From contig CAJTPK010000019.1 of assembly GCA_910578075.1 (NCBI GenBank), positions 7,890 to 71,889 on the forward strand: a stretch of 64,000 bases of DNA, read 5' to 3'. Shown here piece by piece: positions 8,117 to 16,009 of the stretch (positions are counted from its first letter, which is position 1; the number at the start of each line of letters is the position of its first letter). Below the pieces are notes generated by a model. It searched no databases. It was not told where the DNA came from and saw only the letters and a list, made by a program, of their open reading frames with translations. The DNA is from an uncultured Muribaculaceae bacterium (GTDB lineage: Bacteria > Bacteroidota > Bacteroidia > Bacteroidales > Muribaculaceae). The position numbers and the translations under genes are program-made.

Positions 8117-9154
8117 TTATTTAGCGATAGCTTTTACAGTCTTTGAAACGCCATTCTTGACAGCGTTGATGATGTAAAGACCGGCAGGAAGCTCTACGTT
8201 GTCACGGCCCTCTGCGACTTTCTTACCATCTGCGGTATAAACTGTGATGTCAGCATCGTTAGCAACAACAGTCTTGCCATTCTTCAGGTAAACGTTGAAG
8301 TTGTCGTTTGCAATCTCGGAAACTGCGCTGTCGCCCTCTTCGTCGCCATCGCGTACCTCTTTGCCACCATCACCATTTGCATAATCCTCACATACAGTAA
8401 GAGCATCGCTGGAATCAGCAACAGTACCGGTGTAGTGGATTGTGAATGTAGGCTGTTCTGATGTTACGGTAGCATTTTTGGCTATACAAACGAAGCCCAT
8501 CCAGGAGCGCTGCTGAACACCACCCACACCATTTGCATCAGGCTCAACGATCGTCTGGAAAGAATTATAGTTGGGGAAATATACATCTCCTGCGCTGAAG
8601 AGAAGACCTCTTGTCTTGTCCTCATCTGTAGCACGGACGTTGTTGAGGTCAATCACGATAACGTCTTCTTTGTAAACCTCCTCTGTTCCGTTGTGGATGC
8701 TTGATCCAAGAAGCTGGAACATTTCAGCCTCATACTCGTCAACTACTTTGTATTTGTCTCCACGGAATGAAGGGTATTCTTTATGGAAAGAATCTGTGTT
8801 CCCGCCCCATTTAACAGAGCTGTCTTCATTCAAACCTTCTGATACCTTACGCTGGATCATGAATTCGAATTTGAAGTCATTCAGATTCCATGAGCAACCC
8901 TGTGTTGTGATCTGGACAACAAGGAAGGGTTCTTCTTCAGTGAAGTTTGCAGTCTGAGTGAATCGTATGTCGTTTCTCCACTGACCATCGCCTTTCCCAA
9001 GTTTGTTGATTACTGTTTTGTTGTCGGATCCTACGGGAAGAACTTCTGAACCATTGTTTATAGCCCATGAATTTTCAGGATTCCAACGTAACTGAGCGTT
9101 AGCACTGCCGGCAATCGCCATGGCTGCCAAGAGAAAAATAGTAGATTTTTTCAT
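8117..9154 (-). CDS. Secreted locus protein of unknown function with Por-type tail
   Basis: The protein has 345 residues, with a signal peptide (MKKSTIFLLAAMAIAGSANAQ). The body has no recognised catalytic motif; it is rich in beta-strand-like and acidic segments. The last ~70 residues (VYLKNGKTVV...ITVYTADGKKVAEG...LPAGLYIINAVK) form a type IX-like sorting tail. It follows SusD, the place usually taken by SusE/SusF-type surface glycan-binding proteins, so a binding role is plausible but not shown. A terminator at 9203-9250 separates it from susD, so it probably has its own promoter or depends on read-through. Confidence 0.65.
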   Translation of the reverse strand: MKKSTIFLLAAMAIAGSANAQLRWNPENSWAINNGSEVLPVGSDNKTVINKLGKGDGQWRNDIRFTQTANFTEEEPFLVVQITTQGCSWNLNDFKFEFMIQRKVSEGLNEDSSVKWGGNTDSFHKEYPSFRGDKYKVVDEYEAEMFQLLGSSIHNGTEEVYKEDVIVIDLNNVRATDEDKTRGLLFSAGDVYFPNYNSFQTIVEPDANGVGGVQQRSWMGFVCIAKNATVTSEQPTFTIHYTGTVADSSDALTVCEDYANGDGGKEVRDGDEEGDSAVSEIANDNFNVYLKNGKTVVANDADITVYTADGKKVAEGRDNVELPAGLYIINAVKNGVSKTVKAIAK

Positions 9155-9202
9155 CGGTAATTTGTTTAATAGTTCGTTGTTGAATTGTTGTTACTGTATT
9201 GG

Positions 9203-9250
9203 TTAAAAACAGGGGCTGGAGATGCCGGCTGACATCACTCAGCCCCTGTT
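9203..9250 (-). terminator. Terminator after susCD
   Basis: An 11-bp stem, AACAGGGGCTG (9208-9218) with CAGCCCCTGTT (9240-9250), is followed on the minus strand by TTTTTAA. It lies 85 bases after the susD stop, and would cap the susCD message and set its ratio to the downstream genes. Confidence 0.88.
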
Positions 9251-9334
9251 CTGCACTTTAATACGTGTGTGAACAAATATTTACCTAATGGATTTGAAAA
9301 ATTTTTTTGAAAAATTTTTCAGATCCGCTTCCTA

Positions 9335-11281
9335 TCAATTCCAGAAAGGATTCTGCACAAGGTTCGGATTGAGAATCATCTGGTCTACAGGGAGGGGAAG
9401 CATGTATGTGCGGATCTTGAATTCGCGGTTTGCTTTCTCTTCGATGAGATAGTGGCCATCATCGCTTACCTTCACTCCATTGTTTATTGTCTTATACGGG
9501 TCGGCACCGCTCACAAAGAAAGTCTTGTTGTCTGGTCCCTTCTTTTTTGATGCCTGATCGTATGTGGGTGGATTTTGCGGATCGCAGAACACATACAGCC
9601 AGTCGTTGCCTTTCTCAAGTCTCATCCATTTGTATGTGTCAAGGATGTCAAATGTAAGGCTCTTCGGCTGAACAGTGTAGCATTGTGAAGTGATAAAGAG
9701 ATTTCTTCTCTCAGCATCAGTCTTGCCAATGTATAGACCTTCGAGATCATCGCCGAAAAGTTCTTCACCTTTAGCCCATCTGCGGACATCATCCACGCGA
9801 TATCCCTCCTGATAAAGCTCGCAGGCACGCTCGTTGCGGATCTCATCAAGAGTCCATGTGGATTTTACAGGCATGTGTGCGCGTTTGCGGAGGAGGTTGA
9901 TATGCTCGTTATCGGATACGGATATTGCGTTTCCACCGTTAAGCTCGCAAAGAATCTCCGCGTAATCAAGGTATACGCCACCGAGGCGGATCACAGGGAT
10001 ATCATAAGATGCATCGTTGGCAGCGCATGTTGTCTCTACGCTCCATTTGCTTACTGCCGGGAGGAACGAGACGTTAGTATTCGTTGTAGGCGTTCCAACT
10101 TCATCATAGCTGTCGCGTTTGCATGAATAAGTCCACTGGTAATCCATGAAAGCCACTGCAAGTTCGGAAAGACGAGGATCCACATTGTCATTACACCAGT
10201 AGTGAGGATCTGTGTAGTCTTTTGAAACCGGTGAGCCATCTTTTGTGCCGAAGCAGTCGAGCAAATGACGGGATATACCTGCTGCTTTATAGGTGTGAAC
10301 CCAGTTCTGTCCAGCACGTTTTGTGTTGTAATCAAAACGGTTGGCAAATATGTATTCCTTGTTTGCCTGTTTGAGTATTCCTGCCGGATTGCGTGCCACA
10401 TGGCTTTCAAGAATGAACATATACTTATAGGAAGCCTGTCCGAGCCTTGAGTCGTAGAAGAGTTCATAGCTGTTGTCAGCGATCACGTTCTCAAGAGCCT
10501 TCTTGCCTAATTCAAGAAGATATTTGCTTCTCTGTTCGCGTGCTCCTGCATTGGTAGGATTGTTAGCGGCAGGATAAGTATCCATTTCAGTGTGATATTT
10601 CTGCCATGTTCCCTCAAAAAGGCATATACGGCCGAGAAGTGCGTAAGCTGCCCCGATTGTGATTCTACCCTCGTCAGCACCTTTGCGGATATCTGATTCT
10701 TTAGGCAGCATTTTTGAATCGATTGCCCATTGAAGATCTTCTATCAAGAAGTCAACGAATTCGTCACGTGTATTTCGTGGAGCCATAACCTCTGCTGAAG
10801 ATGGATCAAGAATAGAGCGTACGATAGTGCCGGGACCAAAGTCACGGAAGAAAAGCCATCCATGGAATGCGCGGAAGAAACGCGCCTGAGCGCGGTGCCA
10901 GTCAAGATCGCTCTGAGCACCCTTGTAATATTTCGATGCGTAATATTCGAGATAGTTGATTGAACGTACGCGCTCGTAATATTTATTATAATAGTTGTTT
11001 TTTTCCGGCTGGCTCATTTTAGAAGCGGAGATGGCACCTGACATTCCGGTGCCGAAGTCGCAGTCGCCATCGCGCGAAGCGAGACCTTGCACATCTCCTG
11101 CGTCCATGAGTTTCGGAAGCCATGTATACCAGTTGTTAACCTCCGCATTGTAATACTCCAGTTTATCCATGGTGTTCGACTCATTGGTTGTGATCTGCGG
11201 ATAGAAATCAAGTGAGTCGTTACATCCTGTGAGTGCGAGCGCCGCCAAGGCGGATACGCCCATAATCTTAAATGCTTTCAT
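9335..11281 (-). CDS. SusD/RagB-family outer-membrane glycan-binding lipoprotein
   Basis: The protein has 648 residues with a lipobox (ALALTGCND), so it is a surface lipoprotein. SusD-like features are the N-terminal helix region after the lipid Cys, RSINYLEYYASKYY, RAQARFFRAFHGWLFFRDFG, and the C-terminal NERACELYQEGYRVDDVRRW motif shared by the family. SusD forms the lid of the SusC barrel and binds oligosaccharide before import. It begins 15 bases after susC ends, the usual tight pairing. At ~650 residues it is somewhat longer than average for the family (~500-600). Substrate specificity cannot be read from sequence. Confidence 0.95.
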   Translation of the reverse strand: MKAFKIMGVSALAALALTGCNDSLDFYPQITTNESNTMDKLEYYNAEVNNWYTWLPKLMDAGDVQGLASRDGDCDFGTGMSGAISASKMSQPEKNNYYNKYYERVRSINYLEYYASKYYKGAQSDLDWHRAQARFFRAFHGWLFFRDFGPGTIVRSILDPSSAEVMAPRNTRDEFVDFLIEDLQWAIDSKMLPKESDIRKGADEGRITIGAAYALLGRICLFEGTWQKYHTEMDTYPAANNPTNAGAREQRSKYLLELGKKALENVIADNSYELFYDSRLGQASYKYMFILESHVARNPAGILKQANKEYIFANRFDYNTKRAGQNWVHTYKAAGISRHLLDCFGTKDGSPVSKDYTDPHYWCNDNVDPRLSELAVAFMDYQWTYSCKRDSYDEVGTPTTNTNVSFLPAVSKWSVETTCAANDASYDIPVIRLGGVYLDYAEILCELNGGNAISVSDNEHINLLRKRAHMPVKSTWTLDEIRNERACELYQEGYRVDDVRRWAKGEELFGDDLEGLYIGKTDAERRNLFITSQCYTVQPKSLTFDILDTYKWMRLEKGNDWLYVFCDPQNPPTYDQASKKKGPDNKTFFVSGADPYKTINNGVKVSDDGHYLIEEKANREFKIRTYMLPLPVDQMILNPNLVQNPFWN

Positions 11282-11296
11282 ATGTTTACGGAGAGA

Positions 11297-14200
11297 TTAG
11301 AATGTTAAGTTAAGACCGATTGTGTATGAGCGGTAGAATGGGTATGCGTTTGCACCCGAAGTTCCGCCCAGCGGGTTTGTTCCGGTATTCTCGGGATCCG
11401 TCTTGTCTTTGTTGAAGCGGATTGTAAAGAGGTCTGTACCGGTGAAGTAGAAACGCACCTTCTCCAGACCGATCTTGCTTGTCCACTTGTCAGGAAGTGT
11501 ATAACCCACTGTCAGGTTCTTCAGACGGCAATATGCCATGTTCTGGAGCTTATACCAGGCGTCGCTTGAGAGGTAGTTGTAACCATGTGTGTTACGGTTC
11601 CAACGGGGAGCGGCGTTGTAGGGGTCATTATAACCAGTGCGGTAATCACTCGGTTTAGTTACAACTGTGGTGGCAACAAGTGATCCGTCAGCTGCGACAT
11701 TATAGTATGGAATCTCCTGGCCAATCATACGCTCATCCTCACCTGGATTGTAGCCCCATGTCTTGTCATACCATTGTCCACCCTGTATCTGCCAGTTATT
11801 ACGTCCAGGAGCTGTGAGTGAGCCGACTTCACGGATAAGTTTGTTCTGACCTACGCCCTGGAAGATGACATTGAGATCGAGTCCTTTCCATGAAGCGCCT
11901 GCATTGAGAGAGAATGAATAGCGGGGGTTGCATGAGCCGAGAAGCTTGATGTCATCGTAGTCGATGTTGCCGTCACCGTCAAGGTCGGCATACATTGCAT
12001 CTCCTAATCCAAGGAGGGATGTATCGACACCGAGTTCCTGTCCGTCTGCAGCGTCAAGCATAGCACGATATGATTCGAGTTCAGTCTGGTTCTCGATCAG
12101 TTTTACGAATTCAAAACCGAACATAGTATTAAGCTCATAGCCCTCGCGGAATTTAGTGATGCCATTCTGTGTGTATCCCAAGGTATTGGGCATAGAAACC
12201 AGTTTATTCTTGGCATCAGAGATGTTGAAGCCGACGTTATATGAAACTTCACCTACGCGGTCTCTCCAGTTAAGTTGTAGTTCCCAACCTTTTACACTAA
12301 GTTTGCCACTGTTTGTGCTCGGGGCTGACGCACCGAATACTGCGGGATATGTCACGCCCACAAGCATGTTGTCGTTTGTTTTCCAGAAATATTCAAATGT
12401 ACCGCTCAGACGTCCGTTAAGCACTGAGAAATCAAGACCGATGTTGGTGTTCTTGACAACCTCCCAGGTGCGGTCAAGGCTGATTACATTGGCCTGCCAG
12501 AGAGTCTGAAGTGGCGCAGCGGATCCTGTGGGACCGAAGAGACCGGCGCCTGTAGTGTTTGATCCGTTGACGCTGGTGCTTACGTTGCCGACAAAGTCGT
12601 AGGTTCCGATACCTGACTGGTTACCTGTCTCACCATATGAAGCACGGATCTTGAGGTCGTTGAGCCAATCGATGTTGCGCATGAATTTTTCATCGCTTAT
12701 ACGCCAACCTCCAGACACACCGAAGAATCCTTTCCATTTCTTGCCGCGAACAAATTTGGAAGAACCATCGTAACGACCAAGAAGCTCGATTAGATAACGT
12801 CCCTGATAGTCATAGTTGATACGTCCGTAATAAGATGCGAGTGCTGTTGTCCATTTATCGTCAGAGAATTCAGCCTTTGATGTTGCCGGATCGTAAGATG
12901 AGGATAATGATTCAAGGAATCCGTCGGCAAGATTGAGAAGCTTCGACTGGGTAGATTCGCTATCCTCGCGCTCGTAGCTGGCACCAGCCATAAGATTGAA
13001 GTTATGTGCGCCGTCTGTTCCGAAATCAGTCATGTAGTTGAGATAACCCTGATAGATCTGGTATATTGCAGAGCGGTTGTAGCGGGTGAAGCGGTTGTCT
13101 GTGGGACGAATCATGGTTTCAATCTTCTCGTTGTCCCAGTTATACATATAGTTCTTGTATTCAGTCTGTTTCTGAACCCAATCCTTGACTGTATAACCAA
13201 CTGTACCTACGATGTCAAGACCCTTGATAATGTGGAATTTCGGCTGGAGGTTAACAACGGTCTCATTATAAATTTGTCGTTTGCTACCACCTAATTTTGC
13301 GACTGCTACGTCGGAGTAGTTGTTGAGCCATCCGAATGCATGCACACCGTCAGAAGAGAATATCGGTGAACCGGGAGGGTTACCGTTCACACCGGAGGGG
13401 TTCATGCCCGGATATGTGTTGTCACGGCGTACGAACGAGAGTGTTGTTGCAAGATCAAACCATTTTGCAATCTTGAAGTCGTTGTTTGCACGCGCGTTGA
13501 AACGGTGTGATTTCTCTTTGATGTCGAACTTAAGAGGTGTTCCGTCATACATGTAACCCACGCTGACGTTATATTTCACATTATCCGTACCTCCGCTCAC
13601 ACCGAGAGTATGCTGCTGTGAGAAGGCATTGCCGAATGTGTCGCTATACTGGTCGGAATCAATGAAACCTATGTCGGCGATTGCATCTGCATTACCACCG
13701 AGAGCGGCGTATTTCTGCACAGTATTCATGAACTGCGGGTCGCGTGTCTTCATCGCATAAACAGCTGCATAAGGCATTGCTCCCTGATTTCCGAATATGC
13801 TGAGGTTTCCTGAAGAGATACCCTCATTGTAAGCCATCTCCTCAATACAGGTTGCCCATTGCTGGAGTGTCATCCACTGCACCTGTGGGTCAGATACCTT
13901 CCATGTTACGTTACCGGAATAGGTCACAGTCGGTTTTTTACCGGTGTGGCTGCCTCGTTTTGTGGTAACCAAAACTACACCACCGGCAGCACGTGCACCG
14001 TAGATAGCTGCGGAAGCATCCTTAAGAACGGATACATTCTCGATGTCGTCAGGGTTTAGATCATCGATACTGCCCGGCACTCCATCGACTATGACAAGGG
14101 CTGAGGTATTGTTGACTGATGCCTCACCACGAATTTTCATATCCCATCCCTCACGTCCGGGTGCTGAAGAACCGCGGGTCACGAGCATACCAGGAACCTG

Positions 14201-14683
14201 TCCCTGCAAGCTTGCAAGAGGGTCGGTTGTGGCAGCCTTATCCTGGAATGTGGCTTCGCCTACTGCAGATACGGCACCGGTAAGAGAACCTTTTTTCTGA
14301 ACACCGTAGCCGACAACTACCAATTCATCAAGAACAGATGAGTCCTCTTCGAGAACAATATCACCTGCTTTGCTTACGGGCACCTCCTTGGTGCGGTAAC
14401 CTACGTAAGAGATCACGAGGGTTTTGCCGGTGACGTTTTTCAGTGTGAACTTACCGTCAAGATCGGTAGATGTGCCGAGGGTGGTGCCTTTGACGAGCAC
14501 AGTCGCTCCGATCAGAGGTTCACCTTGCGCATCTGTCACGGTTCCTGTGACAGTGATAGCCGGGGCTACGGCCGCTGCCGGAGCAGCATACAACGGAGCA
14601 GAGGCAAACCCTGTGGCTCCTCCGCTCAGAATGGCCAAAGCCGCAAGCCCTGCTAAAGAACTTCGCTTTGATGTTGGTTTCAT
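11297..14683 (-). CDS. SusC/RagA-family TonB-dependent transporter without STN domain
   Basis: The protein has 1128 residues. A long signal region is followed by a carboxypeptidase-regulatory-like beta domain (residues ~43-125: VTGTVTDAQGEPLIGATVLVKGT...SYVGYRTKEV). Next is the SusC signature DELVVVGYGVQKKGSLTGAVS, a plug domain (VDGVPGSIDDLNPDDIENVSVLKDASAAIYGARAAGGVVLVTTK) and a 22-strand barrel ending in aromatic NLTF. It imports large oligosaccharides with TonB energy. There is no STN signalling domain between signal peptide and beta domain. This matters because the ECF sigma gene next to it would normally be read through an STN/anti-sigma relay. The start at 14683 gives a normal signal peptide. 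Confidence 0.96.
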   Translation of the reverse strand: MKPTSKRSSLAGLAALAILSGGATGFASAPLYAAPAAAVAPAITVTGTVTDAQGEPLIGATVLVKGTTLGTSTDLDGKFTLKNVTGKTLVISYVGYRTKEVPVSKAGDIVLEEDSSVLDELVVVGYGVQKKGSLTGAVSAVGEATFQDKAATTDPLASLQGQVPGMLVTRGSSAPGREGWDMKIRGEASVNNTSALVIVDGVPGSIDDLNPDDIENVSVLKDASAAIYGARAAGGVVLVTTKRGSHTGKKPTVTYSGNVTWKVSDPQVQWMTLQQWATCIEEMAYNEGISSGNLSIFGNQGAMPYAAVYAMKTRDPQFMNTVQKYAALGGNADAIADIGFIDSDQYSDTFGNAFSQQHTLGVSGGTDNVKYNVSVGYMYDGTPLKFDIKEKSHRFNARANNDFKIAKWFDLATTLSFVRRDNTYPGMNPSGVNGNPPGSPIFSSDGVHAFGWLNNYSDVAVAKLGGSKRQIYNETVVNLQPKFHIIKGLDIVGTVGYTVKDWVQKQTEYKNYMYNWDNEKIETMIRPTDNRFTRYNRSAIYQIYQGYLNYMTDFGTDGAHNFNLMAGASYEREDSESTQSKLLNLADGFLESLSSSYDPATSKAEFSDDKWTTALASYYGRINYDYQGRYLIELLGRYDGSSKFVRGKKWKGFFGVSGGWRISDEKFMRNIDWLNDLKIRASYGETGNQSGIGTYDFVGNVSTSVNGSNTTGAGLFGPTGSAAPLQTLWQANVISLDRTWEVVKNTNIGLDFSVLNGRLSGTFEYFWKTNDNMLVGVTYPAVFGASAPSTNSGKLSVKGWELQLNWRDRVGEVSYNVGFNISDAKNKLVSMPNTLGYTQNGITKFREGYELNTMFGFEFVKLIENQTELESYRAMLDAADGQELGVDTSLLGLGDAMYADLDGDGNIDYDDIKLLGSCNPRYSFSLNAGASWKGLDLNVIFQGVGQNKLIREVGSLTAPGRNNWQIQGGQWYDKTWGYNPGEDERMIGQEIPYYNVAADGSLVATTVVTKPSDYRTGYNDPYNAAPRWNRNTHGYNYLSSDAWYKLQNMAYCRLKNLTVGYTLPDKWTSKIGLEKVRFYFTGTDLFTIRFNKDKTDPENTGTNPLGGTSGANAYPFYRSYTIGLNLTF

Positions 14684-14888
14684 AAATGTAAAGGTTTATT
14701 ATTGTTGTTACTGTTGTTTGTCATATCCAATGAGATAAACCAAATGCTTTTCATGTGCTAATACGTATGAATCTCCCCAATTACCTAATAAGGAATTGTT
14801 TGTATTTATATGTTGTGCAACATGTCTGGTGTTTAAAAATTCGATCTATCCCGGGAATTTACTTATTCACCTGAGCTTATTACGTGGA
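14684..14888 (-). promoter_or_regulatory. Likely susC control region with a short palindrome
   Basis: These 205 bases between the ECF sigma gene and susC carry no gene. ATGTTG and CAACAT flank a two-base centre at 14810-14823. A near-palindrome CCTAATAAGG lies at 14784-14793. On the minus strand these sit ~100-130 bases before the susC start, where an activator could bind. Neither a clear -7 box nor a known site was recognised. Confidence 0.35.
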
Positions 14889-15398
14889 TTATACACATGC
14901 TCTGAAATACTCTCGCATCTGGTTGAGACCGATGTAAAAATGGTTCTCGGCTGTTCTTCGTGATATATTGAGTGCACAGGCTATCTCTTGCGAAGATTTC
15001 CCTTCATGAATTCTCATGCGGTAAATTGTTCGGCGCTGGCGCGGCATCGTGGCAAGCTTATTGTCTTCAAGACGGGCGAGGTCACGGCCGATGATATTGT
15101 TTTCGGTATCGTCCGATATTGAATTTGCTGTTGCCATAATTTGAGAATGGACATCATTTTTCACGTACAGATGTCTGAGATAGTCATTAATCAGATTTGA
15201 TGCGACAGTGAATACGAGGTTACGTGCGTTTTCTTCCTGAATTTTTGCCGGATATTCTATTAATCTCACGAATACATCCTGCGCAATGTCATGCGCATCA
15301 TTGTGGTCGTTCACCTTGCGGCAGATGAATCGCACCAACTGGTCGTGATAGTTCCGGTAGGTCTGAAGAATGAGTTGATCGGAATTAGTCGCTTTCAT
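14889..15398 (-). CDS. ECF RNA polymerase sigma factor (orphan)
   Basis: The protein has about 169 residues from the chosen start at 15398 (MKATNSD); 15428 is an alternative. Sigma region 2 is seen in FICRKVNDHNDAHDIAQDVFVRLIE and NLINDYLRH. Region 4 has the helix-turn-helix MRIHEGKSSQEIACALNISRRTAENH. ECF sigmas of Bacteroidetes usually pair with a FecR-like anti-sigma encoded next door and an STN-containing SusC. Here no anti-sigma gene is adjacent and the neighbouring SusC lacks STN. It lies ~205 bases upstream of susC on the same strand, so it is the obvious candidate for driving the locus, perhaps controlled at its own transcription by the regulator at 16010. Confidence 0.9.
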   Translation of the reverse strand: MKATNSDQLILQTYRNYHDQLVRFICRKVNDHNDAHDIAQDVFVRLIEYPAKIQEENARNLVFTVASNLINDYLRHLYVKNDVHSQIMATANSISDDTENNIIGRDLARLEDNKLATMPRQRRTIYRMRIHEGKSSQEIACALNISRRTAENHFYIGLNQMREYFRACV

Positions 15399-15703
15399 AA
15401 TTTTACATTCTTTAAGCGTTCTAAACAAAGGTTAACGGCAACAAAATTATGACAAAATCAATATTTAAAATTCAAAATATGCCATTTATTCGTATCATAT
15501 AATTTAGCGATATGTCAAAATGATAAAATATTATAAATCAGTAATATAATTTTCTGAGACTTCCGTATCTCATAATTATTTGAGACCTTAGACCTATTAG
15601 ACTGCCCTTGATGATATCTTAAATCCTGGTCACTCCATCAATCGGTACTGCCGACATCTTCTAACCATCATGGCCATTTATAACGATGTTATCTCAATTT
15701 TTG

Positions 15704-15914
15704 CAAACCATGAAGACCATTATAACCATTAAAAAGCTTCGCCTTTTTGCATGACACGAATGGTTTTGGACCATAGCCCCAAAGCAACGACTCTGGTCTA
15801 CACCCTTTCGCGTCAAACAAAAAAGCGAAGCTTTTGACTGGTTTTAATGGTTTCATGTTTGAGAAACTTGATTGCGAAGCTTTTGAATGGTTTTCTATGG
15901 TTTTAATGGTTTGA
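15704..15914. repeat. Composite inverted-repeat element, minimal copy B
   Basis: This shows the same arm modules as copy A but with almost no core. The left side has AACCAT clusters, AAAAAGCTTCGCCTTTTT and TTTTGGACCATAG. The right side (15786 on) has GACTCTGGTCTACACC, CGCGTCAAACAAAAAAGCGAAG and AATGGTTT units. It fills most of the gap 15399-16009 between the sigma gene and the regulator; no gene was seen there. Confidence 0.7.
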
Positions 15915-16009
15915 CAAATAAAAATAATTAGCTGTAAGAATGGTTACCAATGGTTCGAATGGTTAGAGGTAAGTTAGAGTGGGGATGGTGTGTGTTGTGT
16001 ATGGGGAGA

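Noticed and set aside
15704..15914. Possible CRISPR-like array because of repeated AATGGTTT units
   Set aside because: Units are short, irregularly spaced and without uniform spacers; no cas genes are present.
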